A stretch of DNA of 64,000 nucleotides from Hymenobacter sp. H14-R3 (lineage in GTDB: Bacteria; Bacteroidota; Bacteroidia; Cytophagales; Hymenobacteraceae), in the NCBI RefSeq assembly GCF_030063445.1, contig NZ_JASITD010000002.1:1-64000 (forward strand), read 5' to 3'. The position numbers were made by a program, and so were the translations under genes. Numbering within the stretch: position 1 is the stretch's first letter; each line of letters starts with the position of its first letter. The notes under the pieces were generated by a model, which made no database searches, was not told the origin of the DNA, and worked only from the letters and a program-made list of their open reading frames with translations. Positions 34,566-43,697 of this stretch are shown here, one piece after another.

Positions 34566-35873
34566 ATGCCCAACCAATTACCCCACCTAATTACCCGGCT
34601 GCGCGACATCCTCTACGTGCGCTTGAGCGACCATTTCGCGGCGTTTCCGGTGGCGGTGCTGGCGGGTATTTCGCCAGCCAACCCGCTGAAGCGGCTGGCG
34701 CGGGTAGCCGGCTATGCGGGGCTGCGGCTGGTGGGGCACCTATTTCAACCCATCAAAAACCCCGGCCAGCTGCGCGGCGCGGTGTGGCTCTACGTGGTGA
34801 GCGCCAATAATTACGAGGCGCTAAAATTCATTGCCGACGCCCGGCTCGACGCCGTGCTGGTGGCGGGTCAGGGGAAGAATATCGGGCGCTACGGAGCGGT
34901 AGTCAACCGGCTTTCGCTACGGCGTAAGCTGCTGTATTACGGGCAGTACCCCGCCGCACTGCTGGGCTTGCGCCGCCAGGTAGGCAGCCGGGCGCTGCGG
35001 TTTTTTGACCTCATTTTTTATGCCGTGGGCTACTACGAAGTGTACCGCCGAGCGCTGCGGCACTACCGCCCGCAAGCCGTGGTTTTTGCCAACGACCACA
35101 ACGACGACGCCCGCGCCCTGTTACTGGCTTGCCGCGCCGAGGGCGTGCCCACCGCCTACGTGCAGCACGCCAGCGTGAGCGCCAGCTTCCCGCCGCTGGG
35201 CTTCGACCTCAGCCTGCTCGAAGGGCAGGACGCGCTGGACAAATACCGCCTCTGTGGCCCCGTGCGCGGCCGCGTGGCGCTGGTGGGCATGCCCAAGGCC
35301 GACGCTTTTTTGAACCAGCGCAACCTCACGCCGCGGGTGCGCCGCGTAGCCGTGGCCTGCAACCTACTCGACGAGCTGCCCGCCCTGGCCACCGCCCTGG
35401 CCTACCTACTGCATGGGCTACCAGAGCTGGCGCTTACGCTACGCCCCCACCCTGGCGACCGGCGCGATTTTACAGCGCTGCGCCAGGCACTCCCGGCTTT
35501 GCAATGGTCTGACCCCCAGCAGGAAAACGTATTCCAATTTCTGCTGCGCCACGATGCGCTGGTGGCTGCCGACACCAGCACCCACCTCGAAGCCACGCTG
35601 CTCAACGTGGCTAGCGTGTACTATCGCTTCACCCCCACGCCCACCCTGGCCGACTACTACGGCTACGCCGCCCACGGTCTCAGCGAGTGGGCCCACTCGC
35701 TGCCCGAGCTAGCTGCGGCCCTGGCGCGCCTAGCCCAGCACAAGCCCGCCGACCTCTACCAGCGGGCGGCCTATTACAACGCCACCCTCGGCACCCCCGA
35801 CGAAGGCCACAGCCGGGCGCTGGCCCTGCGCCAGTTGGCCGAGTGGCTAGCCGCCCCGGCCGCAGCAGCGTAA
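34566..35873 (+). CDS. Putative GT-B-type surface-glycan transferase
   Basis: 435 residues with no signal peptide. The middle has FANDHNDDARALLLACRAEG and PTAYVQHASVSASFPPL, and the C-terminal half has LTLRPHPGDRRDF and ALVAADTSTHLEATLL. This RPHP...D-T-S-T-x-L-E layout is like the donor-binding half of CDP-glycerol and sialyl-type GT-B transferases. Given its place after pseI, transfer of the CMP-nonulosonate is a reasonable guess, not shown by sequence. No exact family is recognised. Confidence 0.6.
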   Translation: MPNQLPHLITRLRDILYVRLSDHFAAFPVAVLAGISPANPLKRLARVAGYAGLRLVGHLFQPIKNPGQLRGAVWLYVVSANNYEALKFIADARLDAVLVAGQGKNIGRYGAVVNRLSLRRKLLYYGQYPAALLGLRRQVGSRALRFFDLIFYAVGYYEVYRRALRHYRPQAVVFANDHNDDARALLLACRAEGVPTAYVQHASVSASFPPLGFDLSLLEGQDALDKYRLCGPVRGRVALVGMPKADAFLNQRNLTPRVRRVAVACNLLDELPALATALAYLLHGLPELALTLRPHPGDRRDFTALRQALPALQWSDPQQENVFQFLLRHDALVAADTSTHLEATLLNVASVYYRFTPTPTLADYYGYAAHGLSEWAHSLPELAAALARLAQHKPADLYQRAAYYNATLGTPDEGHSRALALRQLAEWLAAPAAAA

Positions 35874-35886
35874 ATTCGTGGTTCTT

Positions 35887-37263
35887 ATGCAGCCCACTAC
35901 TTTACCACCGCTGGTTCCAGTTTCCGTTTCGACCGAAACGCGGCTAGCGTATGTGCTGGACCATTTTCGGCTGGCTTACCCCGGCGCGCCGGCCGTGCTG
36001 GTGGGCTATGCCGCCCACCAGCTCCAGGTCGAGATTGCCGCGGGCAATGAGCAATTTTTTGCGGGTGTACAGCCTTACCCGGCCGCCCCCAACTGGCGCG
36101 AATGGCAGGGCCAGCGGGTGCCGTTTTTCTTCGATAATTCACCGGACAAACCGCTACTGGTTTTGCAGGATGACAAGGTATTTATTGCGGCTGATATTAT
36201 TTCGGCTGCGTTTTATTTACTAAGCGGCTGGCAAGAATATTTTTCGACGGAGCGCGACCGGCACGGGCGATTTCCTTACGGGGCCAGCGTGCAGAAGATA
36301 CATGGTTTCGTGACGCTGCCGGTCGTCAATTATTATTTCGACGTGCTGCGAGCGGCAATTGAGCACGTGAGCCAGCAACCCTTGCAGCCGCGCCGCTGGG
36401 GTAGCCAACAAGCTGATTTTGCGGCGTTTATCTCGCACGATATCGACAACCTGCGCAGCGCTTGGAAAGCGCCGGCCAAGGCGGCCCTGAAGCAGCGCAA
36501 ACTAGGCTTATTCAGCAAATTAGCCTGGCGCCATTTTACCCAACCCGATGCTTGGGATAATTTGGAAGCCGTGGCCGCCGCTACGGCGCAATACGGGGCC
36601 AAGTCCACGTTTTTTATCCTGCCTAGCAGTAAAAAAGCGGCCAACGGCACTCCTAATGCCGATTACCGCCTCACACCTAAATTGCGGCAGCGGCTATGGC
36701 AGTTAGAAGAACAGGGCTGTGAGCTCGGCCTGCACAACAGCATCGGCACAAGCACGGGGCAAACAGGTATTTTCGGTAAAAAAATTCCTTTTAATGCCAC
36801 AGGTTGCCGTTTTCATTATTTGAGTTGGGAACCGCGCATCACCCCATTTGTAGTCACTTTCAGCCCAGCAGCAGCCGAAAGTTTTATTTACGATAGCACC
36901 CTGGGGTTTGCCGAGCATTTTGGCTTTCGTCATAGCTTTTGTTTACCATTTTATCTCTTCGATTTTAGCAATGCAGAAGCGTTCGGTTTTTTAGAAATTC
37001 CGCTCAACGTTATGGATACTACCCTGCATCATCCGAATTATTTACAACTAAACCCGGCCGAGATTTTACCCACACTCCGCCCCGTTTTTGCGGAAGTAAA
37101 AAAGTTTGGGGGCGTGGCTTCGGTGCTCTGGCACAACGAGAACTTCGACCCGGCAAATACCCAAAACGGGCCGCAGCAGTTTCACGAAATAATGACTCAT
37201 TTGCAGCAGCAAGGCGCGTTTTTTTTAACGGGAAGCGAAATAGCGTCGAGTATTTCTTACTAA
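35887..37263 (+). CDS. Polysaccharide deacetylase-like protein (NodB-type, with N-terminal extension)
   Basis: 458 residues from ATG 35887. An N-terminal region (about 1-170) precedes FAAFISHDIDNLRSA, the HD-x-D metal site of NodB-type deacetylases, then KSTFFILPSS, a usual second block, and ELGLHNSIGTS (H for the metal). A later W-HNENF is near the C terminus. The fold suggests metal-dependent deacetylation of a polysaccharide or glycan. The codon use becomes AT-richer toward its 3' end. Confidence 0.75.
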   Translation: MQPTTLPPLVPVSVSTETRLAYVLDHFRLAYPGAPAVLVGYAAHQLQVEIAAGNEQFFAGVQPYPAAPNWREWQGQRVPFFFDNSPDKPLLVLQDDKVFIAADIISAAFYLLSGWQEYFSTERDRHGRFPYGASVQKIHGFVTLPVVNYYFDVLRAAIEHVSQQPLQPRRWGSQQADFAAFISHDIDNLRSAWKAPAKAALKQRKLGLFSKLAWRHFTQPDAWDNLEAVAAATAQYGAKSTFFILPSSKKAANGTPNADYRLTPKLRQRLWQLEEQGCELGLHNSIGTSTGQTGIFGKKIPFNATGCRFHYLSWEPRITPFVVTFSPAAAESFIYDSTLGFAEHFGFRHSFCLPFYLFDFSNAEAFGFLEIPLNVMDTTLHHPNYLQLNPAEILPTLRPVFAEVKKFGGVASVLWHNENFDPANTQNGPQQFHEIMTHLQQQGAFFLTGSEIASSISY

Positions 37264-37319
37264 CTAGGAAGCCCCAGCCCAATTCATAATATTTAATTCA
37301 TAATATTTAATTCAAAAAA

Positions 37320-38798
37320 TTGGGTATCGTTCGGCGGCAGGGGCTGCGCAACACATTTATTTCGTACGTCGGGCTGGGCATTGGCTTTGTCAATACTACG
37401 CTGGTGCTGCCGCGGCTGCTGGCCCCAGCGCAGCTGGGGCTGGTGTCGGTGCTACTGAGTTTGGCCACGATGGGCGCGCTGGTGTCGGCGCTGGGCTTCA
37501 CCAACACCACTATGCGGTATTTTCCGTACTTCCGTAACCGGGAGGCGGGGCACTCGGGCTACCTAGTTCTGCTGCTGGCGCTGCCGCTGGCCATGTTTGG
37601 GGTGGTGGCGAGCGGGCTGTGGCTAGGCCGGCCGCTGGTGTTGCGCTGGTACGCCCACGATGCGGGCCTGCTGGGGCCGCACTACCCCATGATGCTGGCG
37701 CTGGCGCTGTGCATTCTCGTCTACAACTTACTCGAATCTTATACTAAGTCGCTGTTTCACACCTCGTTCTCTTCCTTTCTGACCGATGTAGTGCAGCGGC
37801 TGCTCATTATGGGCGCGGCCCTGCTCTACGGCATGGGCTACCTGTCGTTCGATGGCTTCGTGCTGGCTTACCTAGGCAGCTGCGCTACTATTTCGGTGCT
37901 GCTGCTGAGTTATTTAGCTGCCATTGGCGAGCTGCACCTGCGGCCCACGCGGGCGGTGCTGCGGGTGCGGCCCATTGGCGAGCTGGTGCGCTACGGTGGC
38001 TTTGCACTGCTAGGCAATATCTCGGGTACGCTGCTGGTTACCATCGACTCGCTGATGCTGGGCGCGCACAGCTTTGCCGATGCCGGCATTTATACCATCG
38101 CCCTCAGCATCAGCACGGCGCTGGCGGTGCCATTTCGGGCGCTGTATAAAACGGCCCATCCGCTCATTGCCGAGTATTGGAAGGACGGCGCGACCGATAA
38201 AATGCTGGATTTTTACCAGCGCACTACCCGCCTCACCACCGCGCTGGGCAGCTACCTGGCCCTGGGCATCGGCCTCAACCTGCCATTTATCTACGCCCTC
38301 ATTCACAAGCCAGCCTACGCGGCGGGCACGGTGGCCGTGCTGCTGCTACTGGCCGGCCGCCTCACCGACGGCATCACGGGCGTAAACGGCATTATCGTGG
38401 TCACGTCGCCGCGCTACCGCTACGATTTAGTGTTCAACCTGGGGCTCACCGCAGCCATCATTATGCTCAACAACCTGCTCATCCCGCGTTTTGGCCTTAC
38501 CGGGGCGGCTATTTCTAACGCGCTGGCCCTCATTATCTTCAACCTGGGGCGCACCTGGTTTGTATGGCACAGCTTCGGCTGGCAACCGTTTGATAGGCGC
38601 ATTGCCTACATTCTGGCGCTGGCGGCCGGCGCGGCGTTTGTAGCCTGGGTGCTCCCTGTTCCCACCAATATCTGGCTAACGCTGCTGGTGCGCGGCGGCG
38701 TACTCACGGTGCTCTACGGGGCGGGGCTGCTGGTTACGGGGCTGGTGCCGGAGGTGTCACAACTGGCGCGCAAGGTGGGGCTGAGTGCTAGAAAGTAA
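37320..38798 (+). CDS. Wzx-like polysaccharide flippase
   Basis: 492 residues from TTG 37320; no ATG is available upstream. About 12-14 hydrophobic segments span the protein, and the start GLRNTFISYVGLGIGFVNTTLVLPRLL is typical of the polysaccharide transporter (MOP/Wzx) family. It would flip the lipid-linked glycan made by this locus across the inner membrane. A pair of ATATTTAATTCATA-type words fills the gap before it. It overlaps the next, convergent gene by 11 bases. Confidence 0.88.
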   Translation: MGIVRRQGLRNTFISYVGLGIGFVNTTLVLPRLLAPAQLGLVSVLLSLATMGALVSALGFTNTTMRYFPYFRNREAGHSGYLVLLLALPLAMFGVVASGLWLGRPLVLRWYAHDAGLLGPHYPMMLALALCILVYNLLESYTKSLFHTSFSSFLTDVVQRLLIMGAALLYGMGYLSFDGFVLAYLGSCATISVLLLSYLAAIGELHLRPTRAVLRVRPIGELVRYGGFALLGNISGTLLVTIDSLMLGAHSFADAGIYTIALSISTALAVPFRALYKTAHPLIAEYWKDGATDKMLDFYQRTTRLTTALGSYLALGIGLNLPFIYALIHKPAYAAGTVAVLLLLAGRLTDGITGVNGIIVVTSPRYRYDLVFNLGLTAAIIMLNNLLIPRFGLTGAAISNALALIIFNLGRTWFVWHSFGWQPFDRRIAYILALAAGAAFVAWVLPVPTNIWLTLLVRGGVLTVLYGAGLLVTGLVPEVSQLARKVGLSARK

Positions 38799-39615
38799 CA
38801 GCAAATTCCCCGTTGGTTATAGTCAGGTCATCAGGCGCACCTGGAATAGAAACCCCAGTACGCGCTAGTGCCTTGAATTCAAAGGTACCGGCGGCTACGC
38901 CCGCTTGTGCATCATAACGAGTGAGGCGCATGCTACCGGCTGGTGTGTAATAAACGGACTGGTAAGTCAACGACAGTTCCGGCTTATTATTTAAATAAAT
39001 TGCGTGATAACCGACGGGTATTGTACGATTAGGACCACCTAGAATATAGGTGCCAGCCCCAGCAAATAATTTCCCATTTTCGTCATCCTCAGGCAAATAT
39101 ATCCCGCAGTCGCTTACCTGCCGAGCCGTACCAAATTCGCCGGTACGGCCCCATAAATTAAAGTATTTTCCCTCTCCCTGAACCTTGATAAAGGTAGTAG
39201 CCGAATACGTTTTACCATCAAGTGTCCATTTCATAATGCCGCGCCCAACACCGTCGTGCGTGACGAGCGGAATCTGCGGCGTAGTCGTTGTGCCAGCGAC
39301 TACCTTCACCGGCACCCACACAGGGAAATTGTCGGGGGCGGTGGCGGTGGTCACGAATTTCAGAGTGTAAGTACCCGGCGGCACCGAAAAGAACGTGAAA
39401 GCTCCCGTTTGCGGGTCGGGCGCAGTAGTGTATACCGTGCCGTTGGCGGCCGTGGCGGTTACGCTCGTGGCGCTCACTACCTCCGCTACGGGTGGCATAG
39501 CGCCAGCGATGGTGCCGGCCGGCGTCATGTTATCACGCGAGCAGGCAGTGATGACTAAACCGACGCATAGGGCTATTTTTAACGCGTACCGGGTTGAGAG
39601 CAGCGAGCGGGTCAT
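38788..39615 (-). CDS. Lipoprotein with carboxypeptidase-regulatory-like domain
   Basis: 275 residues. The signal peptide ends with lipobox ITAC at Cys25. About 35-115 form a beta-sandwich like a carboxypeptidase regulatory domain (SVPPGTYTLKFV). The C-terminal part (about 120-275) resembles DUF6252-type proteins, ending in ITNGEFAVTF, but I cannot confirm the family. It is probably surface exposed and binding rather than enzymatic. Confidence 0.75.
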   Translation of the reverse strand: MTRSLLSTRYALKIALCVGLVITACSRDNMTPAGTIAGAMPPVAEVVSATSVTATAANGTVYTTAPDPQTGAFTFFSVPPGTYTLKFVTTATAPDNFPVWVPVKVVAGTTTTPQIPLVTHDGVGRGIMKWTLDGKTYSATTFIKVQGEGKYFNLWGRTGEFGTARQVSDCGIYLPEDDENGKLFAGAGTYILGGPNRTIPVGYHAIYLNNKPELSLTYQSVYYTPAGSMRLTRYDAQAGVAAGTFEFKALARTGVSIPGAPDDLTITNGEFAVTF

Positions 39616-39743
39616 CGGGAAGAGCCAATAGTATTTTGGTCCTAAGATAAAGCACTTACCTTATTCTTTAGCAATTAACTCGGTTAATTATCAGACCGAA
39701 CCAGAAAACTGTCCTTATCGGCTCTACCCCACAGCCCAGCGCC

Positions 39744-40028
39744 CTACCCGCGCTTGGATATTTTATTGCCCGTAATGGACCGTTGCAAGCCGGACTTAAA
39801 TCGGGCGTCATCCACGGCGCTTTTGGCTTGGTGCTTGGTGGCGCGGCCCTGCACCCGCTCGCGCCAGCGGCGCCACGAGGCGGGCTTCAGTTCGCGGCGC
39901 ATCAACTCGATAACAGCTTGCTCGGGCAGCCCAAACTGCGCCAGGATGGCCTCAAACGGCGTGCGGTCTTCCCAGGCCATTTCGATGATGCGGTCGATGT
40001 CCTCGGCCTTAGTTGGTAGCTCTTCCAT
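39744..40028 (-). CDS. TIGR03643-family protein
   Basis: 94 residues, soluble and basic at the C terminus. The N-terminal two-thirds (IDRIIEMAWEDRTPFEAILAQFGLPEQAVIELMRRELKPASWRRWRERV) matches my memory of the small TIGR03643 family, with an HTH-like character. Function is unknown. The 128 bases upstream hold the permease terminator. Confidence 0.75.
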   Translation of the reverse strand: MEELPTKAEDIDRIIEMAWEDRTPFEAILAQFGLPEQAVIELMRRELKPASWRRWRERVQGRATKHQAKSAVDDARFKSGLQRSITGNKISKRG

Positions 40029-40032
40029 AACG

Positions 40033-40077
40033 TAAAAATGCCTTGGCAGCCCAGCGGGTGCCGGGCTGCCAAGGCAT
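40033..40077 (-). terminator. Intrinsic terminator of the amino-acid permease gene
   Basis: On the minus strand a perfect 15-bp stem (ATGCCTTGGCAGCCC / GGGCTGCCAAGGCAT) with a 10-base loop is followed by TTTTT. It lies after the permease stop at 40157. Confidence 0.85.
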
Positions 40078-40156
40078 ACAGAAAAGCGGCGGAAAGAGTT
40101 GGCCGAATATCGCAGCCAATTACCTTATTAGGTAAATTTATTAAAACAACTTATTG

Positions 40157-41617
40157 TTAGTCAATTAGTTGCGTTGCCTCTTGCTGTTGGCGCAATTTAC
40201 TGTTTTTGCGGCCGTAGCCGTAGTAGATGGCCAGGCCGATGGCCAGCCACACGGCTAGCCGCAACCAGGTTTCCCAGGGCAGGCTCGCCATCATCACCAG
40301 GCAGGTAATGATGCCCAGGATGGGCACCAGCGGCACCCACGGCGTGCGGAAGCTGCGCGGCGCATCAGGGTCAGTTTTGCGCAGGATGATGATGCCCAGG
40401 CACACCATTACGAAGGCCAGCAGCGTGCCGATGCTCACCATTTCGCCCACAATATTGATGGGTACGAAGCCCGCAAACAACGCAATGAACGCGCCCAACA
40501 GCAGGTTGGACTGCACGGGCGTGCGAAACTTGGGGTGAATTTTGGAGAACGCCGGGGGCAATAAGCCGTCCTTCGACATGGAGAAAAATACCCGCGACTG
40601 CCCCAGCAAATCGACCAGAATCACGGACGTGTAGCCAATGAGAATGGCCAGAATAATGGCCCCGCTGAGCCAGGCGTAAGGCGTTTTTTCGATGGCGATG
40701 GCCACCGGCGCGGCGCTATTTTTAAACTCGGTATAATTGGCCAGGCCCGTGAGCACGTAGCCGAACAGGATAAACAGTATCGTGCAGACTACCAGCGACC
40801 CCAGAATACCGATGGGCATATTGCGCTGCGGATTCTTGGTTTCCTGGGCCATGGTAGCCACAATGTCGAACCCAATAAACACGAAGAAAATAACTCCCGC
40901 GCCGCGCAAAATACCGCTCCAGCCAAACTCGCCAAACTTACCCGTATTTTCCGGAATAAAGGGGTGGTAGTTGGCCGGGTCAATGTACTTCCAGCCCAGC
41001 GCAATAAATACCAGCACAACGGCCACCTTGAGGGCCACCACCAGCGCATTAAACCACGCCGAGCCCGACGTGCCCCGGATAATAACCGCCGTAATGGCCA
41101 GCACCACCAGCATGGCCGGCAGGTTGGCGTAGCCGTGCACCACCGAGCCGTCGTGCAGGGTGGCGGTTTCAAAAGGCGAGAGCACAAATTGCGCGGGCAA
41201 GTGCAGGTTGTATTTCTCCAAAAACTTGAGTAAATACTGCGACCAGCTGATGGCCACTGTGGCCGCGCCCACCGAGTATTCGAGCACGAGGTCCCAGCCG
41301 ATTATCCAGGCAAACAGCTCACCCATAGTAGCATACGAGTAGGTGTAGGCCGAGCCCGCCACCGGCACCAGCGCCGCAAACTCGGCGTAGCACAGGGCGG
41401 AGAATGCGCAGCCCACGGCCGCTACCACGAAGGAGAGCGTTACGGCCGGCCCGGCGTGGTTGGCCGCCGCCAGGCCAGTGAGCGAAAACAGCCCCGCCCC
41501 AATAATTACCCCAATGCCTAAGCCAATAAGGCTAAAGCCATTAAGCGTTCGCTTGAGCGTGCCCGCGCCCGATTCGGCAGCTTCCTGCCGTAGGAGTTCC
41601 AGTGATTTTTTCAGCAT
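40157..41617 (-). CDS. APC-superfamily amino acid permease (CAT-like)
   Basis: 486 residues from ATG 41617. About 12-13 membrane segments. The APC opening GFSLIGLGIGVIIGAGLFSLTG (first segment with the backbone-binding GAG) and FFVFIGFDIVATMAQETKNPQRNMPIGI are typical of cationic amino acid transporter-like (YfnA/ApcT) proteins. By family it carries neutral or basic amino acids with protons. The leader contains a SAM-I riboswitch (41835-41945), which would tie expression to S-adenosylmethionine and hints at methionine or a related substrate, an inference only. Confidence 0.93.
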   Translation of the reverse strand: MLKKSLELLRQEAAESGAGTLKRTLNGFSLIGLGIGVIIGAGLFSLTGLAAANHAGPAVTLSFVVAAVGCAFSALCYAEFAALVPVAGSAYTYSYATMGELFAWIIGWDLVLEYSVGAATVAISWSQYLLKFLEKYNLHLPAQFVLSPFETATLHDGSVVHGYANLPAMLVVLAITAVIIRGTSGSAWFNALVVALKVAVVLVFIALGWKYIDPANYHPFIPENTGKFGEFGWSGILRGAGVIFFVFIGFDIVATMAQETKNPQRNMPIGILGSLVVCTILFILFGYVLTGLANYTEFKNSAAPVAIAIEKTPYAWLSGAIILAILIGYTSVILVDLLGQSRVFFSMSKDGLLPPAFSKIHPKFRTPVQSNLLLGAFIALFAGFVPINIVGEMVSIGTLLAFVMVCLGIIILRKTDPDAPRSFRTPWVPLVPILGIITCLVMMASLPWETWLRLAVWLAIGLAIYYGYGRKNSKLRQQQEATQLID

Positions 41618-41834
41618 AAAATAAAGTGCGGCACGCACCTCAACGGCCCGCGTCCAAACGACTACACCGGCCGGTGTTAAGCACCCAGCCAGCCCTAGTC
41701 AACCCACAAAAAAGAAAGTAGTTACGTCCGCGTTTGTCAGGCTTGCGCTCAACAACAACACGCTTGGCCCGCCCGCGAGGCAGCGCCGAAAAAAACAACC
41801 GAAATACCAGAAACGAAAGCGCAGAGAGCCACAG
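41618..41834 (-). promoter_or_regulatory. Permease leader between riboswitch and start codon
   Basis: 217 bases without a gene. Two U-rich runs (about 41790 and 41713) and a small palindrome ACACCGGCCGGTGT are present, but no GC-rich stem directly before a U run. The expression platform may act at translation or through a weaker structure. Confidence 0.4.
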
Positions 41835-41945
41835 GCTTTTATATGGCCGCTATGGTTTAGCGGCCGGTCGGTTGGCACCGTTCCGCGGGGGCGGGGGTTG
41901 CCGGCGCGTCGCAGAGCCTATCTCTCAGCGCCTCTTTATAAAAAC
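41835..41945 (-). promoter_or_regulatory. SAM-I (S-box) riboswitch upstream of the permease gene
   Basis: Minus-strand RNA reads AAAGAG, then GAGAGATAGGCTCTGCGAC, GCGCCGGCAACC and, after P3, GGTGCCAACC. These align with the S-box core (GAGGGA-YUGGCCC-x-x-UGA, CGGCAACC, GGUGCCAA). The helices can be drawn: P1 GTTTTTAT/ATAAAAGC (41938-41945 with 41835-41842), P2 GGCGC/GCGCC with an inner AGAG/CTCT, P3 GGCAACC...GGTGCC, and P4 GGCCGCTA-aacca-TAGCGGCC (41845-41865). A TACCTTTG promoter box starts 31 bases upstream. The aptamer ends 217 bases before the permease ATG. No clear terminator or anti-terminator was drawn, so the switching mechanism is open. Confidence 0.87.
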
Positions 41946-41975
41946 AAGCTGGGCCAGGTGGCCTGCTCGACGGCG

Positions 41976-41983
41976 CAAAGGTA
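41976..41983 (-). promoter_or_regulatory. Putative promoter -7 box for the riboswitch-permease transcript
   Basis: TACCTTTG on the minus strand; the aptamer P1 helix starts 31 bases downstream. No -33 TTG was seen. Confidence 0.6.
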
Positions 41984-42007
41984 AGGCCGGATGTTGGTTT
42001 GGTGAGC

Positions 42008-42658
42008 CTAAGCGGGCAATTCGCCTTGCTCCCAGGCCGTCAGTTCGGCTTGCAGGTTGCGGCGGGCGGCGGCGGCGAAGGCCGCGTGCAGGGCGGGCGT
42101 GTGAAACAGTACCGGCGCGGCCAGCAGCTTGGCCAGCACCTTGCGGCGGCCGGGGCGGTAGAGCAGGTCGGGTACGAGGCGGTACTCGCGGCGCACCTGC
42201 CGGGCATAATCCCAGTAATCGGCCGCGGGCGCGCCCAGAACACTCAAGTCGGCATCCAGAAACAGCAGCAAATCAGCATCATCGGGCGGCTGGGGCTGGG
42301 TGTGGTCCTGGGTGCGGCGGATGAGGTCGGCCACCCGCGCCTGGCGAGCGGGCGCCAGGGTGGTGGCTTGCAGAAAAGCCAGCGCCCAGTCGGCGCTTTT
42401 GGCTTCGTTGTCGGAGCGCAGGGCACTGTATACCGCATCGTGAAACCAAATGGCCAGCTCCACCACTACCCTATCTTCCAGCTGCTGGTCAGCCACTTGG
42501 TTGAGCAGGTTGCGAATATGCTGCAAGTTGTGGTAGTGGCGCGCAGGGGCATCGTAAGCCACCAGCAGCTTGGCCAGCTCGGCCTCGCGGCGGGCGTGGT
42601 CGGGCAGTAGCGGGGCAGTGAGGACGTGCCAATGCTGGCTGAGGTCGGCGTGGTTCAT
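42008..42658 (-). CDS. HD-superfamily phosphohydrolase-like protein
   Basis: 216 residues. The motifs RHYHNLQHI (first His) and LAIWFHDAVYS (HD pair) are those of the small predicted metal-dependent HD phosphohydrolases, with RTQDHTQ further on. No substrate is known for this group. It lies between the riboswitch transcript and the Gfo/Idh gene on the same strand, 18 bases from the latter. Confidence 0.85.
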   Translation of the reverse strand: MNHADLSQHWHVLTAPLLPDHARREAELAKLLVAYDAPARHYHNLQHIRNLLNQVADQQLEDRVVVELAIWFHDAVYSALRSDNEAKSADWALAFLQATTLAPARQARVADLIRRTQDHTQPQPPDDADLLLFLDADLSVLGAPAADYWDYARQVRREYRLVPDLLYRPGRRKVLAKLLAAPVLFHTPALHAAFAAAARRNLQAELTAWEQGELPA

Positions 42659-42676
42659 GGCTGGCGCTGGCTAAGG

Positions 42677-43696
42677 TTACCGCAGGGCGTAGATACGCTC
42701 AATTATTTCCACCACCTTCAGGCCTTCCAGCGCATTGGTGGTAGCGGCGCTACGCTGCTTAAGTGTATCTATCACATTATCAATTACTTGTACATGATTA
42801 GCGGCTGAGCCCTGGTAAGAACCGTAATCGTTGGCGGGGTTGGTGGGCGGCAAGGTGGGCAGGGTATAACCCTGTAAGTGGCAGTATTCCACTTTGTCGA
42901 GGTATTGGCCGCCGAGCTTGAGCGAGCCGCGCTCGGCCACCACCGTGAGGGAGCTTTCGAGGTTGCGGTCCCACACGGCGGTACTGTAGCTGAGCGTGCC
43001 ACTACCGCCGCGCACCAGGTCAAACGTGACGAGGCCGCTGTCCTCAAACTCGGTGATACCCTCATGAGTGAAATCGCGAAACCGCGCCGCGAGGTTGGTA
43101 ATATCGCCAAATACCCAGTACAGCAAATCCACGAAATGGCTGAACTGGGTAAAAAGCGTGCCGCCATCGAGGGCCTGCGTGCCCTTCCAGCCGCCGGGGC
43201 GGTAGTAGCGCGCATCGCGGTTCCAGAAGCAGTTGAGCTGCACCAGAAACACCTCACCCAGGCGGCCTTCGTCCACCACCTGCTTGAGCCAGGCGGCGGG
43301 CGGCGAGTAGCGGTTCTGCATCACCCCAAAAACCAGGCGGCCCATTTGCTGAGCCGCTTGCACAATCAGCTCAGCATCAGTAGTATGCAGAGCAATCGGC
43401 TTTTCAATTACCACGTGCAGGCCATGGCGCAGGCCAGCCACCGCCTGCGGGGCGTGCAGGCCGTTGGGCGTGGCCACGGTGAGCACATCGGCGGCGGGAC
43501 CGGCTTGCAGGTATTCTGCGAGTGAGGCAAAAAACGGCACGCCCGGAAACTCGGCCACTAGGCCCACGCGCAACTCCGCACGCTCATCAATAAGGGCCAC
43601 CAGCGCCGCCCCGGCGTGGCGCGCCACCAGCGCCGCGTGCCGCCGACCAATGTGGCCCACCCCACAGATGGCGAAGCGGACGGGAGAAGTTGACAT
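42677..43696 (-). CDS. Gfo/Idh/MocA-family oxidoreductase (sugar 3-dehydrogenase-like)
   Basis: 339 residues. The NAD-binding start is CGVGHIGRRHAALVA, and the catalytic motif HVVIEKPIALHTTDAE contains the Lys. C-terminal beta-sheet domain is normal. With a DegT aminotransferase one base upstream, it matches WbpB/WbpE-type oxidation then amination of a UDP-sugar at C3. Confidence 0.9.
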   Translation of the reverse strand: MSTSPVRFAICGVGHIGRRHAALVARHAGAALVALIDERAELRVGLVAEFPGVPFFASLAEYLQAGPAADVLTVATPNGLHAPQAVAGLRHGLHVVIEKPIALHTTDAELIVQAAQQMGRLVFGVMQNRYSPPAAWLKQVVDEGRLGEVFLVQLNCFWNRDARYYRPGGWKGTQALDGGTLFTQFSHFVDLLYWVFGDITNLAARFRDFTHEGITEFEDSGLVTFDLVRGGSGTLSYSTAVWDRNLESSLTVVAERGSLKLGGQYLDKVEYCHLQGYTLPTLPPTNPANDYGSYQGSAANHVQVIDNVIDTLKQRSAATTNALEGLKVVEIIERIYALR

Positions 43697-43697
43697 A

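Noticed and set aside
39616..39743. AT-rich gap searched for a promoter or small RNA
   Set aside because: No TAnnTTTG box or stable stem could be supported.
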